From NCBI GenBank assembly GCA_947179155.2, contig OX359283.1, forward strand, positions 11,892,847-11,956,846: 64,000 nt of DNA, written 5' to 3'. A program made the position numbers and the translations under genes. Positions 11,317 to 24,169 of this stretch are shown piece after piece. The notes below the pieces were generated by a model. That model ran no database searches. It saw only the letters and a list, made by a program, of their open reading frames with translations, and had not been told where the DNA came from. Numbering within the stretch: the stretch's first letter is position 1; each line of letters opens with the position of its first letter. Source of the DNA: Hedera helix. Taxonomy: Eukaryota; Streptophyta; Magnoliopsida; Apiales; Araliaceae.

Positions 11317-11634
11317 CTATTAAATTCTATTATCTAGAATGTAGCTTTACATGATTTGTTAAGTAATAGCATCCGATAAATCATTATTAATTTTTCATGT
11401 TATTATGGTAATACTGTGAGTGCCTATACAATTGTCAAAAATGGATAAAAAAAACTAATGAGGCAATGTATTCGTTCTTTAATTATAATATTGTGTTATG
11501 TATGACACAGTTCTATATTGTTATGTTTTTGGACATGGTATTTGTACATATTGACATGAAGATCCAACATAATTATTAATGCTCATGATTTTTAATTTCC
11601 GCATGTAACATGTGATTTCCCTTTTGGTCTGAGA

Positions 11635-11666
<32 letters not shown>

Positions 11667-11683
11667 CACACACGCACACACTA
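11635..11683. repeat. (CA)n microsatellite
   Basis: Interrupted CA/AC dinucleotide run with small ATA, CC and GC interruptions, inside the Helitron remnant downstream of the RPA-like pseudogene. Confidence 0.9.
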
Positions 11684-12056
11684 CTGTTATGTCATGTCCT
11701 ATAGTTTGGTGATCAGATTAATTATATACTTGGATATGTATTTGCGTACAAATCTTTTACCCAAGCCTATATAACATATGCTACCAAAATTTAAAATTTC
11801 ACAATAATTTACCATCTTTTTATTATATTTTAATTTATTAATTACATGTATAAATTTATTATTAACAACATGAATAATCCCGCCGCATCGCGCGAGTTTG
11901 AATCTAATTAAGTATTTATTTCTTAGCTAATGGTAATTTAGGAAACATGAGAATATCCTTAAAAACCATCTTCTTCTTCTTTTTGTACGTATTTGAAAAT
12001 TTGTTCAAGTTTTCAAAAACAGTATTCTGTTCCTTGCGTTATAATTTATAAAATCC

Positions 12057-12296
12057 TTCCTCCTTTCTGATTTATAAAATTATTATTAATTTTTAAAATT
12101 CAATTTAAGATATTTCTAATTATAATTTTAAAATAATAAATCTTATAAAGTTGCATTTTTTAGATCTTTTAAAAATAATTTTTATTATTATATTGACAAA
12201 AACTAAAAAAAATTATATCAATTTTTTTTTAATTTAAAAATATCTCAAGTTAATTTCAAAAAGTCAATAATAATTTTATATTTTATAACGGAGAGC
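12057..12296. mobile_element. Fold-back MITE-like element
   Basis: The first and last about 60 bp are imperfect inverted repeats: TATAAAATTATTATTAATTTTT near the left end matches the reverse complement of the segment ending TTTTATAACGGAGAG. The outer motifs CTCCTTTCTG / CTCTCCGTTA resemble Stowaway ends. No clear target duplication was found, so the limits are approximate. Confidence 0.5.
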
Positions 12297-12667
12297 CTAC
12301 ACTTGCCAGAATAATTTTCTGGTTCTCACTAAAGAAGGTCTACAATAGGTAGGCACATGCAACAATATTCTCCATGTTCTAAAACTCTTTCATCCTATCC
12401 AGATGCAACTCAGTAGCCTCATAGTTTCCATTTTAATCATGTAATTTGCCACCATGAACAAAATTTGAATACTCAAATCTTTTAAGCGAGTACATGCAGT
12501 ATTCACATAACTACTTGAAAGGATTCAGCAAAGTTATATATACCATCGAACCATCTCAAAAGCCTGCAAAACTGAACAGCCTGCATTCTCTAGTAACCCA
12601 CATTCTTCAGCTGAGGCAGAAAGTTCTTCTAACAGAAGAAAGTCGATTGCGTAGATTTAATCCTCAC
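12297..12667 (-). other. Putative 3' UTR exon of the KH gene
   Basis: On the minus strand TTTATAG|GTGAGG at 12668 is a fair acceptor. It pairs with a donor CTGAG|GTAATG at 13024, 20 nt past the KH stop codon. The downstream sequence has no ORF and runs to the MITE at 12296. It is called a non-coding last exon by inference; the poly(A) site was not located. Confidence 0.45.
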
Positions 12668-12730
12668 CTATAAATGACAAAATAATCGATGAGCAATGGA
12701 TAACCGATGAGCAATGGATAACTGAAACTA

Positions 12731-12976
12731 CTCCCTTCGTCCCATAAAAGAAGACTCAAGCACACTTTTTACACAAATTAGGAAAAATCTATGTAGAGTG
12801 AGAATAATTAAGTTTCAAGTTTACCAACAATGGACCCCATGCAGTGTAATATAATTCTTTCCTTTCTCTAAAGGTAGTGAACCATTTTAAGGGTAAAATA
12901 ATCTTATTGCAATAATTTGAATTTGAATTTGAATTTGAATTGTGTACTTTAGGCATCTTTTGCAAGATGGAGGGAG
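12731..12976. mobile_element. Stowaway MITE in the 3' UTR intron of the KH gene
   Basis: The ends are CTCCCTTCGTCCCA and, reversed, CTCCCTCCATCTTG, flanked by TA target duplications at 12729-12730 and 12977-12978. The length is 246 bp. The ends and the TA duplication are diagnostic of Stowaway (Tc1/mariner). A GAATTT hexanucleotide repeat lies inside at about 12917-12941. Confidence 0.82.
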
Positions 12977-13045
12977 TAAAAGTTATAATTGCAGCCAAGT
13001 GAAACAAGTAACTAAGAGCATTACCTCAGTCTGAGAGATCACTGA

Positions 13046-16000
13046 TCAGTGAGCTTCTGCCTCACTAATAACAAATGCTTGAATAAGACTCTGTGCTGCA
13101 TGGGTCTGCTCAGAAGTCCCGGATATTATAATCGTAGTTTCGGATGCTCCAGGTTTAGGATCAGTAATTGTAATTTTTGCGTCGGATATCTAAAACAATG
13201 TTAGCTACATCAAAATTCTAATTCTTTAAATCTCAAGTATTTGCAGGCAAACATTCCAACACTCGTCAATCAGAAATTAATTAATTCTATGAGCATGCCA
13301 TGTCTATGACATCTCCAAAATTATTGGAATTTATTAACGTGGAAAAAAAAGAATGCCGGAGCAAAACTCGCTCAGTCAATAAAAAAGGTTGTGTTCAAAA
13401 GAGAGATTATTTGGTGCTTGTTAAGAGAGTTCCAATATTATTACCCTAGTAAAGACCACATCGCAAAACTCTTACAGCTTTCAGGACATGACCTGCTATT
13501 CCAGCACTTGATTTTGTCAACACTGTTTATCTTGATTTAAGCAACTGAACATTGTATATCTAGAAGTCAAACTTATCTTCTGTGAAGCACCCAGCAAAAC
13601 TATAAATGAGATTACAAGACAAAGTGCTGTGTACTTATTTACTTATGACTTAGGACTTATGACTTATGAGAGACAATGTTCTTCTCAACTCATTCAGATC
13701 CTATGGCAAAATATATACTAACAAGGATGTAAACATCAAGTACATAGTTCATGAGAGACCACTTACAAATGGGTCTCCAACAAACTGTACAAGGATGTGG
13801 TAACTAATAGTCTAATAGTATCCCTGTGGTAGCAGGCATGGGTGGAGTTATCGAAATAACACTAGAAGACTAGAAGGCTCCATTACGCAGATGCTAAAAA
13901 AAATAATCAAGCTAATGAAACACCACGAACATTTGAAAGCTACTACAGCAATTACCGATTAGAAGAGAAAAATGCAACTACAATATGAAAAGTTTTCATC
14001 ACCATATTAACTGGCAGACAGACGACCAGTGTAAATACAATTTTATTATCTCCAAAACATTTGAGATTTCTTGGCCCACGCGTCCAGTGACTATGCAACT
14101 TAGCCAACCGACCCATTTAGAGAGTAATAAGATGGAATATATGATCAAGGGCAAAGATATAATTCCCTGCCCCGTCTAGTCAGATAAAATGTTTGTTCGA
14201 GGGGCTTAAATTAGTAGTCAATAAAGCAAATCACATTATTTGAGGCCTACAATCTAAGAACAAGGAAGAGATAATAAAAGACTTCCTTCAAGAACAAGAC
14301 CACATACCCTATTCAAGATTAAACTTCAATAAATTCTGAACTACCAGTGCAAGCATATACTTATAAAACCAAAGAAGGAAAATGATGCCATGTAATTAAA
14401 TATTCAGAACAGTAACAAAGATTTATTTGAAGGAGATTCCAAGAAATGCTATCGACAGAATTTGCTAAACAAAACAATGCATTAGAGAAATTAAAATTTG
14501 CCTCGAAGGAAACAAGAAGCTGCTTATTAAACCACAAACCTAGGTTTTCAAATGAGATAATAAGGAGGGTAAAGTAAGGAGTTTGTAGCTCAGAATAAGT
14601 ATCGTATGGGGAGTTTGTGAACTTCACTTAGCTTCAATAAAATTAAAGAATCGGGTTGGCTGGTTCTAAATTCTAATATTATATTTTACATACATGCATA
14701 CATTTATATATATATATATATATATATATGACATGAATACTCTTACATACAAGCTTCTATAAAGCTATATGTTTGTCATCAACACTTCTGTTTAGTTGGG
14801 CATATCCTAGTAAAAAAACAATTTTTCCAGTATCTACCACAAGCAAGCACCACAAAATAAGAGGAAAAAATCATTTATTATGCCGTAAAGCATTTTCATG
14901 CAAAAACAAAGTCACAAAACAAACAACTGATACAATCTCTGGAATTGTATATGAATAAGACGTGCTATGGTTTTTTTTTTCTTTTTTAAAGATATTTGTA
15001 TAAGATGTGTTATGTTTGCTTACATAAAACAAATTGTTAGGCCAAATAATTCCTTTCTACCAGAAAAGATAAGTGTTCCAAGGAAATTTCTGATAACGAG
15101 ATGTACCTCCCGAATTTGTTTCAGACATGGCATCCTCGCCATAAATTGCAGACACAGCAGAACGAGGAACAACAACTTCCACAGTGGTGTTTGTGATAAT
15201 AGCGGGATGACTTCCTCTATATAAATTAAATTACATAACAAAAAGTAAATAACAAAAAATAAAAGGTCATGGAAATGCTTTAAAGCAAGCAATTGATATT
15301 GAGGGTAGTAATTAAACAAAATTTAACATTTAGAATGTATAAACCCTCTAAATCCACCTAGCTGTCTCTGTGGACCTCCTGCATAATCAGGGAATTCTAT
15401 AGGGCCACCTTCACTTGGTCCCTATAAAGCCATTTTGGGGAGAGAAAAAAACAAAACAACTAAAAAAAACAATAAAATTAGCAATCATCTCACATAAAGG
15501 TATAACATGAATTTCTTCTCTAACGTCTACAGGTATCCTTGCTACGTACAATTGTTTTCCCCAATACACAAGAAAAAAAATATATCAAAGATCTTATTGT
15601 TACAATATTTGTCGCTCTTTAACCACAAAATGTCAAAAAGTAAATATCATAAGTTGCAAATTTCTGTCAAATTATCATAAAAGAATAATATTGATTAAGA
15701 AGCAGCCAGGCACACCTAACAAAAAATACGATAGATCCTCCTATGATTGATCAGGAAGAATTTGTCAACCAAAGTTATCTTCAACAAGCAAAGAAATAAC
15801 TGATAAGTGATACCTGAGGCCCCCATGGAGCTGATGATGGCATTCTTCCAGAAAAAATGAGGGGGGAAACCTGGTCTGTGGATATTGTGCTTGAAAGGTG
15901 GACGATCATCATGTGGATGAAAACCATGTGGAGGGAAGCCACAAGCATCAAACTTGTGAAATGATGGGCCTAGGTTGGAATACATTCCAGGAGGTGAAAA

Positions 16001-17991
16001 TTCCCTCCTTCCCATGTCTGAAGGAAATGGAGGTCCTTGATCTGGAAAGGCATGATTTGAAGGATGGATGATAGAAGGAAATGCATCGCAAAAGAAATGG
16101 TCCCGCAGCCTACTTGTTATCTGCAAAAGAGCCTCCTGAACTGCATCAAATTCTCCATTTATCTGTCAAAAGAAAACAGAGTCACACAAGGGAATAAGGT
16201 CAAGATTTGAAAGAACGAAAACACTCGTAGATATACAACAGAATTACATTCAATTCAAATACATAAGTCGTAAGTACATGCAACTACACCTGAACTACTT
16301 CTTCGTTTTCTGAAGCACGCTTTGGGATTTGATCCTTCCCCAATATGCGAATATATGCACCAGTAAATTTCCTCATTTCAGCTATAATAGAACCACCCTT
16401 GCCAAGTAGACATCCAATTTGATTGGTGGAGACAAGAATTCTAGCTATCACAGCCTTCTCCTTGCTCTCAGGCGTAGCCCTAACTATCCTGGTCTGAACA
16501 CGAAAAACTGCATCTTGCGCGGCAGAAATCCTATCACCCGGGTGCTGCACTAATAATTGCCTTCTATATCAGCAACCATTTCTTGCCGCATATCATGTAA
16601 TTAAAATTGCTGAGAATATAAACATATGAAACCTTTTACAGATATAAGAGAAAGGGAAGTGACAAAACTATACTGCTGGACCAGATATGACAATAACACG
16701 GTCCTCAGAATCAGGCACGGACTCTAGAACTTTAATGTCGCATCCACTCTCATGTTCAAGTGCCTTAATTATAGTTCCTCCCTTTCCAATTACACCACCA
16801 ACTTTTTCATCAGGGCATAGTAATTGGAAGGTTAGAATATCCTGAGGACTATCACCATCAAGAGGCCCAAAAGTATATGGTGGTCCTTGAGAAGGGAAAG
16901 AATAGTTTGGTGGTGGGCAAGCCTCTGGCCTGGGAAAAGGATGACTAAAGGTTTGAGACGATGGACCACTAGGGTTCGCAAAGAGAGGGTCATCCTCACG
17001 AGGTGGATTCTCCAGAAGCTGTTGAGAGACAGATAAAAGAGCTTTCTTAACTGTATAGAGGCTACCAGAAATCTGCAATAAAGTGAAGACAATGGCCAAG
17101 TGAAACTATAAGAATAGAACAAGTAAACAAAAGTTTAAAAAATGATAATACATTCATCGTAGTCAGTTATGCTGGCGAATGTTGCATCAGTTGCAAATCC
17201 AAATATACAAGGCACAAGTCAATGATGAGACCAGTCAACTAAATCACAGTTAAACCGCAGCTCAGTCTATATGGTCAACCTGACGCACATACAAAAGGAA
17301 TTTTACTAATACATGAAACAAAATTAATCACCAAATTACCTGAAACAATTCATCAGAAGAAGACGCACAAACAGGTAGTTTATCCCTGGGAAGAATGCTA
17401 ATCTGTGCCCCACTTTCAGAAGACATTTGCTTGATTACACCGCCACCATTTCCCAAAAGGCAGTCCACTTGGGTAGAAGGCACAAGTAGCCTTAAAGAAA
17501 ATTTGGAAGTCTTGTCACTTTCTTCATGCTCTTCATCCATCTCTCCTTTTGTGCAGAAGAAGGTCCCTTACCGATTGTGAATCTTCCACAAGAACAGATT
17601 GTTTATCATTACCATCCTCATCTTGTTCTTCTGCAGTATCAACCTCATCAATTGCATTTGTTTCTTCATCGTCATCTTTGCTCTGTTCAGCACCAACTTC
17701 ATTTTCCTTATCAGATCCAACAATAATAATAATCCTCTCATCACATCCAGGGATAGTTTCCTCAACTCTCACCTTTGCACCCGTTTCTTGGCGTATTTGT
17801 GATATTATTCCCCCACCTTTTCCGATAACACTACCACCTTTGGAAGCAGGGCAGAGTACGCGGAAGAAAGTGGTTCCAGGAGAAATTCTCAAATTTTGTG
17901 AAGTAAATGCTTCTGTCTTCTGCCTCTTCCCTTTTCCATTTGGCTCATGACGATAGTATGGTCTCTTAGAAGATTTCAATTGAATTGACAT
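13046..17991 (-). pseudogene. HEN4/PEPPER-like protein with five KH domains, frameshifted
   Basis: Start ATG is 17989-17991 (MSIQLKSSKRPYYRH). Exons, high to low: 18013-17340, 17072-16674, 16544-16290, 16162-15814, 15421-15345, 15216-15107, 13189-13025 (stop TGA 13046-13048). All junctions have GT/AG and compatible phase. KH1 has VIGKGGGIISQIR; KH2 has LLGNGGGVIKQM (lysine of GKGG changed to asparagine); KH3 VIGKGGTIIKAL; KH4 LLGKGGSIIAEM; KH5 is split over the last two exons (SAIYGED, then ISDAKITITDP). An acidic linker separates KH1 and KH2. This matches plant nuclear RNA-binding KH proteins acting in pre-mRNA processing. Three frame breaks remain: about 17535-17575 (with loss of the usual end of KH1), the C6/T6 runs near 15855-15870, and near 15125-15135. 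It may be a recent pseudogene or hold assembly errors. The HEN4 name is only family level. Confidence 0.75.
13190..15106 (-). other. Large last coding intron of the KH gene
   Basis: This 1.9-kb intron (donor GAG|GTACAT at 15106, acceptor TTTTAG ending at 13190) splits the fifth KH domain. It holds a (TA)n run at about 14704-14730 and no coding sequence that I recognise. The ORFs at 13985-14179 and 14361-14627 look random. Confidence 0.6.
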
Positions 17992-18013
17992 GTTGGAAGA
18001 AATTTTTTGAAAC

Positions 18014-19716
18014 CTGTAAAAACTGTTATTCATGGTGAGCATTTTTGACCAAAATTTCTAAAATAAATGAAATTTTAATTGATGACACCTACTCACATAA
18101 AAGTACAAACAGTAAACTGACAATTATCAACAATTAAAGCACCAAAATTTTCCATAAGGCCATTTTAGGAGAAAATAGAATTTGAAAATTTTACATTGGA
18201 TTACATAACTGAGGTGCTATTATGCTAACTAAGGACAATTCAACTGAAAAGGCGAAAAGCTGAAAACATGATATACTCAAAGTCTTCAGATATTTAGGAA
18301 ACACGTCTTAACAAAATTACAGAAGTACAAAAATACATCTTTCATGGATGATCAGTAGTATTCCTCTAGCTATCCTGAGTAAGAAGGGGAGGACTTGATG
18401 CGACTACTATTAGACCTCCAAGCCAGAATAGGAAACATGTCTTAATAGAATTACAGAAGTCCAAAAATACATCTTATAATAAAATATTATCTTGAGTTAT
18501 ATCTCCAGTGAAACCAATTGTGAAGTTGCAGTGTTCGTGTTTCTCTTCTAATATATATCCGTGCACATTTTATACTTATTAGACACTCACGGGTACCTGT
18601 TTGATATGTATGATGTATCCGCAGAACCACACTATAAACATAGCATATGGTTACTGTTATATAATTAATAAATAAAATAAAATGAGAAACGAGTTCTACT
18701 ACAGGATTAAATTGTTTGATCCGGCAGGAAGAAGAAAAGGAAAAAAAGCGTTGCTTGTTTTATTATAAATTTCATATATTAAACAAATGGCGTTGCTTTC
18801 CTGGAAATATGCAGGAAAACAAGTTTTCCTTTCCCAGAGTTATTAATTACTTGCCCGGAAATATGCAGGTTTTCCTTTCCCAGATTTATTAATAAACACT
18901 CGCACCCTTAATGACAAATGTACACGCTACTCACTTATTGGTAACGTGTACTATGCACATATCAGATATTACTACCGTTCCACAAAGAGAGTCCAATTTA
19001 TACACAGCAAAAAAATCCATAAAAAGAGTCCCATTTATTTTGATAGTAATATACATGGATACAATGTCTTCAAGTTGACCATCACAATTTAATTTTCATG
19101 CCATCACTTCTAAACTAAACACTAAACAAACCTAAGGCCCTTATGTGATCCTTGGGTCTCAAGTTCAATTCTCACTTTTGTGAGTTTATTTCTTCCAAGT
19201 GTGTTATTTCTTCCTTGTTTCCTCCATTATGTGAGGCTGCTTGAATTGATTATAGACATTATTTTCTGAGAACCTGATTATTGACATTGTAATAGTGCTT
19301 ATGTACTTGATTATTATATTGTACTCCATTTTGGGGCTTCAAAAAACACCTTAGAGGTAAACATGCAAAAAAAAAGTATATCCTAAAAGTTTGTACACTT
19401 TGGAAATGGGACTTTTTTGTGGAACGGAGGGTACATATTTGGTCCCTGAATTTGGTAGCTGAAAAAGAAGAAGAACAAAAACAAATGCTAAATTTAGGGC
19501 ACCGATTTGTACAGAGAATTTGAGCCTTTGTAGCTGGAATCTTTGATATCTGCTCTACAAAATTATAGTTCTTCATCCATTAACAGACCAAATAGATCTT
19601 CAAACTACATTCATATTCTACGTTAAAAAAAAAAAGACTTTAATATACAAATATTTCAGGATCACTATATATAGAGAGAGAGATTGAAGAATAAGATAAA
19701 TCAATTGATTACTTAC
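18014..19716 (-). other. 5' UTR intron of the KH gene
   Basis: Donor AACT|GTAAGT at 19716 and acceptor TTTTTACAG ending at 18014 define a 1.7-kb leader intron immediately upstream of the start ATG. A Stowaway MITE occupies 18972-19431. A short duplicated segment containing GGAAATATGCAGG lies at about 18800-18900. No ORF is supported. Confidence 0.6.
18972..19431. mobile_element. Stowaway-type MITE in the KH leader intron
   Basis: The left end is CTACCGTTCCACAAAGAGAG and the right end, reversed, CCCTCCGTTCCACAAAAAAG. Both are flanked by TA (18970-18971, 19432-19433). The length is 460 bp. The interior has no transposase. Confidence 0.72.
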
Positions 19717-19870
19717 AGTTTCAGATACACAAGAAAAATTGAATTATTTCTTCAATGAATATATGCATATGATGAGCTTGACGAGTTGCTTCCCTTCGCA
19801 GCAAATAGAGAGGGAATTGCACAAATGAAACCCTTGAAATTTAATTAGGGTTTATAGTTTGGATACTAAT
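19717..19870 (-). promoter_or_regulatory. Putative core promoter and first non-coding exon of the KH gene
   Basis: On the minus strand CTATAAA (19851-19857) is a TATA-like box, overlapped by AAACCCTAAT (about 19845-19854), a telo-box motif common in plant housekeeping promoters. The first exon would begin about 30 nt downstream (near 19825) and end at the GTAAGT donor at 19716. Positions of transcription start are inferred. Confidence 0.5.
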
Positions 19871-20163
19871 CTGTGGGGTGGTGAAGTGGACCGGGATGCT
19901 TTAATCCTTGGACCGCTTCGGTAAATAGAATCATGGGAATTGGGATTTTAAAGTGAATTATTTTTTTTCCCACCGAAAACTCTTGCGCGATATTTCTGAG
20001 TTTCGGATGAAAAAATACAAATAAAAAATTAATTTATAATGAAAGAAAAATAATAAAACCTTTTTGACTATATTTATTTATAAAAAATATACTCGAAATC
20101 GAACTATTTATATTAATTTAATAGTATTTTTGACTATTTTATCTCATGATGAGAGATTATTAG
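19871..20163. other. Intergenic, upstream of the KH gene
   Basis: AT-rich sequence without ORF. Its right end (20156-20163, ATTATTAG) is the target duplication of the hAT MITE. Confidence 0.5.
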
Positions 20164-20537
20164 CAATGTTTTGAAAACCGAACCGACCGAATCAATTGAA
20201 TCGGGACCTGGTCCGGTCCGATTTACTTAATTTGATCAAACTCGTTGACCACTGGTTTAACTGGTAAACCGATAGTTGAACCGATTGACCTGATTTTTAA
20301 GTATTTTTTTAATTTTTTTTTTAAATTAGATATTTTTAATAATATTTAAAATAATTTCACTTTATTTTATTTTACAAAAAATTAGATATTTTAAAATTTT
20401 ATTAATTATTAATAATGTATATTTTATATATTAATTACGTCATTGGGTTAATAATAGTTCGACCACTGGTGGAACCAGTGATCCATCTACCCAGTACCTT
20501 TTTCAGTGCACTGAACAAACTGGTTCTGAGAACATTG
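20164..20537. mobile_element. hAT-type MITE
   Basis: The terminal inverted repeats begin CAATGTTTTGAAAACCG (left) and CAATGTTCTCAGAACCA (right, reversed). They are flanked by a perfect 8-bp duplication ATTATTAG (20156-20163 and 20538-20545), the hAT signature. The 374-bp interior contains GGTCCGGTCC- and CCACTGGT-rich segments and no transposase. Confidence 0.85.
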
Positions 20538-20545
20538 ATTATTAG

Positions 20546-20794
20546 TCCATTACCCTCTGTTTCTGAGTTTTAAAATGGATAGAAAAAAAATAATAGAAAA
20601 CTTAAGTTTTCTATTTAATTATTGTGCTTTTGAGTTTTTTAACAAACAGAAGAGAAAAGAAATTGATAGAAAATTGGCCATTTTTTCTGCCAAAGTTAAA
20701 AAGATTTTGATTGAAAAGAAAAATGAGATAAGTAATATTCTTATAATTCTCATATTACCCTTAACTTTAAATATAATAACTTTTTAATTATAAC
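20546..20794. other. Intergenic, AT-rich
   Basis: A lysine-rich 70-codon ORF on the plus strand (20575-20787) looks like low-complexity chance. The last five bases (20790-20794, ATAAC) are the expected target duplication of A1, but its partner is lost at the rearranged far end. Confidence 0.4.
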
Positions 20795-23700
20795 TGTGAC
20801 GCCCCCAAATCTAGGCCCACACAGCCCAAACTTGAGTCGTCAAAAGACTACAACAAAATTATTACAACAAGGCACAACGTACAACAATACAGTGTATAAT
20901 AATACACAACTAAGTCTTCACTATTATTGTCACACTATTTTACAACACGTGAAGACTAAGACAACTATTTCTCGGACTCTCACTCCATCCCCCGGCTAGA
21001 CCCCGTTACGTTCTCATCTCATGTTGAAAACAATGGAACAAAAGAAAGGGTGAGCTCAAATAGCCCAGTAAGAAATATCATGACTAAGATAATGACGAAT
21101 AAATTATCATTAGCCTTCAACAGTTGAGTTCTTGATAGAATACAATAGACTACAAGGTTTATATCAAAAACTGTAGTTAAATTCTTAAACAACGTTCAGA
21201 TTAATAATAGCAGCGGAATGATCAATCTATTAGAAGAATAATGCAGACTATAATGTCCACTCGCTTCTCTTTTTTGTAAAAATATCATCAACTTTTATCA
21301 TCTGAAATACCATTAGTCATGATAATAAAAATTCACAGTTCCTGATCATAATCATGCAGATCAACAGTTCATCTTTGCACTACGGGCCAAAGACATTCAA
21401 TATAACACCAACGGTCATGATTATACCAGATTCAGCTTTTGGTCATAATCATACCAATCAACAGTTCATCTTTGCACTACGGGCCAAAGACATTCAATAT
21501 AACACCAACGGTCATGATTATATCAGATTCAGCCTTTGGTCATAATCATACCAATCAACAGCTCATCTTTGCACTACGGGCCAAAGAGAACATTCACCAC
21601 GTGCCATAAAAGACACCGAACAGATGTATCGCCTTTAACCTAGTATATCGCCTTTAACCTATCATCTGTTCAACAATTATATCACATCTGTGCCCCCGGC
21701 CACAGATATTCACAACAGCTTGATTCTTGATGATTAATACAAATAACAGTGATACAAATGATGAACAGAAGAACAGGATAAACAATAAGTATCAGAAGTT
21801 TACTTTGTGCAGATTCAAATAATGTCCAAATTGCCAACATGATGTGGAGTGAAATTTAAAAATGATATTCAAGATCCACAGTTCAGAATAACGGTTACAG
21901 TTCAATAGAAAGGTTCACGTAAATAGGAAGGTTCAGTTGAAATAATGAAGTTCAACTATTATGGAACATATAATATTTTCAGGAATTATAGAAGCAATAG
22001 TTTCATAATAAGTTTCGATTTAGGAGTATGAAAGAAAATAATATCCCTTACCGTAGCAGGTTTGATTAACAAACGGTGAAGGAAATTAATATCCCTTACC
22101 ATAGTAAGTTTGAATAATGGAAGATGAAAAAGATGGTATCCCTTATGAGTATAAAGGAAAATGATATCACTTACGAATATGGAATAAAAGTGTCATGTGA
22201 TAATTCGTGTAGACAAATTATTTCCACACGAGACAAATAAAAAGGGTTATTCACCAACAGGCGATAATCCGCACCGTAAGGTTATTCCCATCAATTTGAA
22301 TACGAATAGTTATTCACCAAACAGGCGATAATCCGCGCCGTAAGGTTATTCCCATCAATTTGAATACGAAGAGTTATTCACCAAACAGGCGATAATCCGC
22401 ACCGTAAGGTTATTCTCAAAGATTAATAAGGAATGAATACAAAAGGTTATTCACCAATAGGCGGTAAACCGCGCCGTAAGGTTATTCCCACAATTTAATA
22501 CATGGAAGTAAATGGCACAAGAAAGAAACGATATTATTTTCGAGAATCAAAGAATGATAATCCCTTCAAGTAAGAAAGAAAATAATATCCATTTATGATG
22601 ATGAAAAGAATGATACCCCTTACCGTAGTAAGTTCGAATACGAAAGAAGATGAAAGAATATGATATTCCTTACCACAGTGAATTTAAGAGTGTGAAAAGA
22701 ATAATATTACTTACCATAGTAAGTTAGAATATGAAAGAAGATAATATTCCTTACCTTAACACGTGACTGGATATTGATTTAAATGAGGTTGATCAACCTA
22801 TATTTTTATAATAAAATTAGTAATTTCCACATATAAATTTCAAAGTGTATGATAACTCGTATAATATGATTTATCAAAATTATATATATTTAACATAATT
22901 TTTGTAGTATAATATAACTACTTTTAAATAGTTTTAAAAATAATATTCCAAAATAAATCTTCCAAAGAAAGCTTTTAAAAATGAATCTTCTTAAAGAAGA
23001 GTCTTCTAAAGGAAGATTTGTGAATACCGTGAAAAATAGGAATTTATAAAATTACTACTCTTTAATAAAAGACTTACTTGAAAATTTTCTGCACTCCTTT
23101 TGGCTTTCAAACTCTCAAAATAACCTTACTATTCTCAGAGAAAACTCATAAAATTCTTATAGAAAAATTTTATGTTTTAGGTGTGATTTTTCTATTCAGC
23201 TGAACAATCTATTTATAGGAGAAAATAAGTTACTATGCATGGTAGGTGAACAGAAAAAAATTCAGCAGAGGCTGCTGCGCAGCCTCCACCAACTCTTCAG
23301 CAAATTCTCACATTTCTCACATTTCATGTGGGCCCCACAATGGGTCCCACATGTTTCTTACTATTCACGTACTATTCACGTCACTATTCACGTCACTATT
23401 CACGTTACTATTTCAAATAGTAAAATTAATTATTTTATTTTTTATTTATTTATTTATTTATTTATTTATTCTTCCTGTGAGTCCAACATATAAAATAATG
23501 TTACCACAATAATGTAAGAAACACGTTACATATTTTTATTAATTTAATAATATAAATTATAGTGTATTTGCTACTGTGACAATTATTAGATTCAATAATT
23601 TTAAACTACAGTGCACCAACAATTATTGACTCGATGATATGAAATACAGTGTAATGGCAATTATTGAATCAATAATGCAAAATACTGTGTAGCAACAATA

Positions 23701-24169
23701 ATTGAATTGATAATATAAAATATTATGCAGTGACAATTATTGATGAAATGATGCGTAACAATTACGGTGTCAATTATCAGACCAATAATATGAGACACTG
23801 TGCAATACCGTGTGCTACTGTAGAGTACCGTGTGCTACAGAAAATACCATAAATTACCGTATGCTACTATTCTTTTATCACCGGTATTTTAACAGTTAAC
23901 ACCGTTGACTATTTTTATTTAAAAAGGTTACTTCTGTCGTTTTCTATATCCGACAAATATTCCGTTGTGGGGTCCACAAATAATTTGTTATTTCGGCGCC
24001 GTCGTACAGCCCGAATATTCCCCGACAAAACGAATATTGTCCGTCAAAATAAAATTTGCACATAACATCCTTAACTTTCAATTTCGTCAATTTAACCACT
24101 TACTGTTTCATGAAAAATATATATGAAGAAAAATTAAATTTTATATTTCATAAAATTCGGGGTCTTACA
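20795..24169 (-). repeat. 3' LTR of A1 (family A, promoter type I)
   Basis: Minus strand: starts TGTAAGACCCCGAATTTTAT at 24169 and ends GGGGGCGTCACA at 20795, 3375 bp. It contains the TATA box TATAAATAG at 23209-23217 and about four copies of a 64-bp repeat (CGGATTATCGCCTG core) at 22255-22490. It also holds several 97-bp repeats (GGCCCGTAGTGCAAAG core) at about 21340-21590 and the CACATCTGTG/CCACAGAT hairpin near 21690. Small ORFs inside it are repeat translations. Confidence 0.9.

Larger units (their letters stand above)
9020..11907 (+). mobile_element. Helitron remnant, 5' end cut by the Tat insertion
   Basis: The right end reads CCCGCCGCATCGCGCGAG, then TTTGAATCTAA, followed by T at 11908. 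This matches the plant Helitron 3' end: a GC-rich imperfect hairpin about a dozen bases before a terminal CTRR, inserted before T. Inside is an RPA70-like gene, a typical Helitron passenger. The left end is AT-rich (tattatatatactaaattgc) and resembles sequence just inside a Helitron 5' TC terminus. The terminus itself would be on the far side of the Tat element. No Rep/helicase is seen, so the copy is non-autonomous. Confidence 0.62.

Noticed and set aside
15020..15319. 99-codon minus-strand ORF over KH exon 7
   Set aside because: Wrong frame for the KH domain; the correct frame reads HPAIITNTTVEVVVP with consistent splice phases.
17535..17560. A 25-nt intron (CG|GTAAGG to CACAAAAG) to explain the KH1-KH2 frame break
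   Set aside because: Far below the minimum plant intron length and without a branch-point region; an indel is more likely.
20575..20787. Lys/Ile-rich 70-codon ORF upstream of A1
   Set aside because: AT-driven low-complexity composition, no motif, no homologue recognised.
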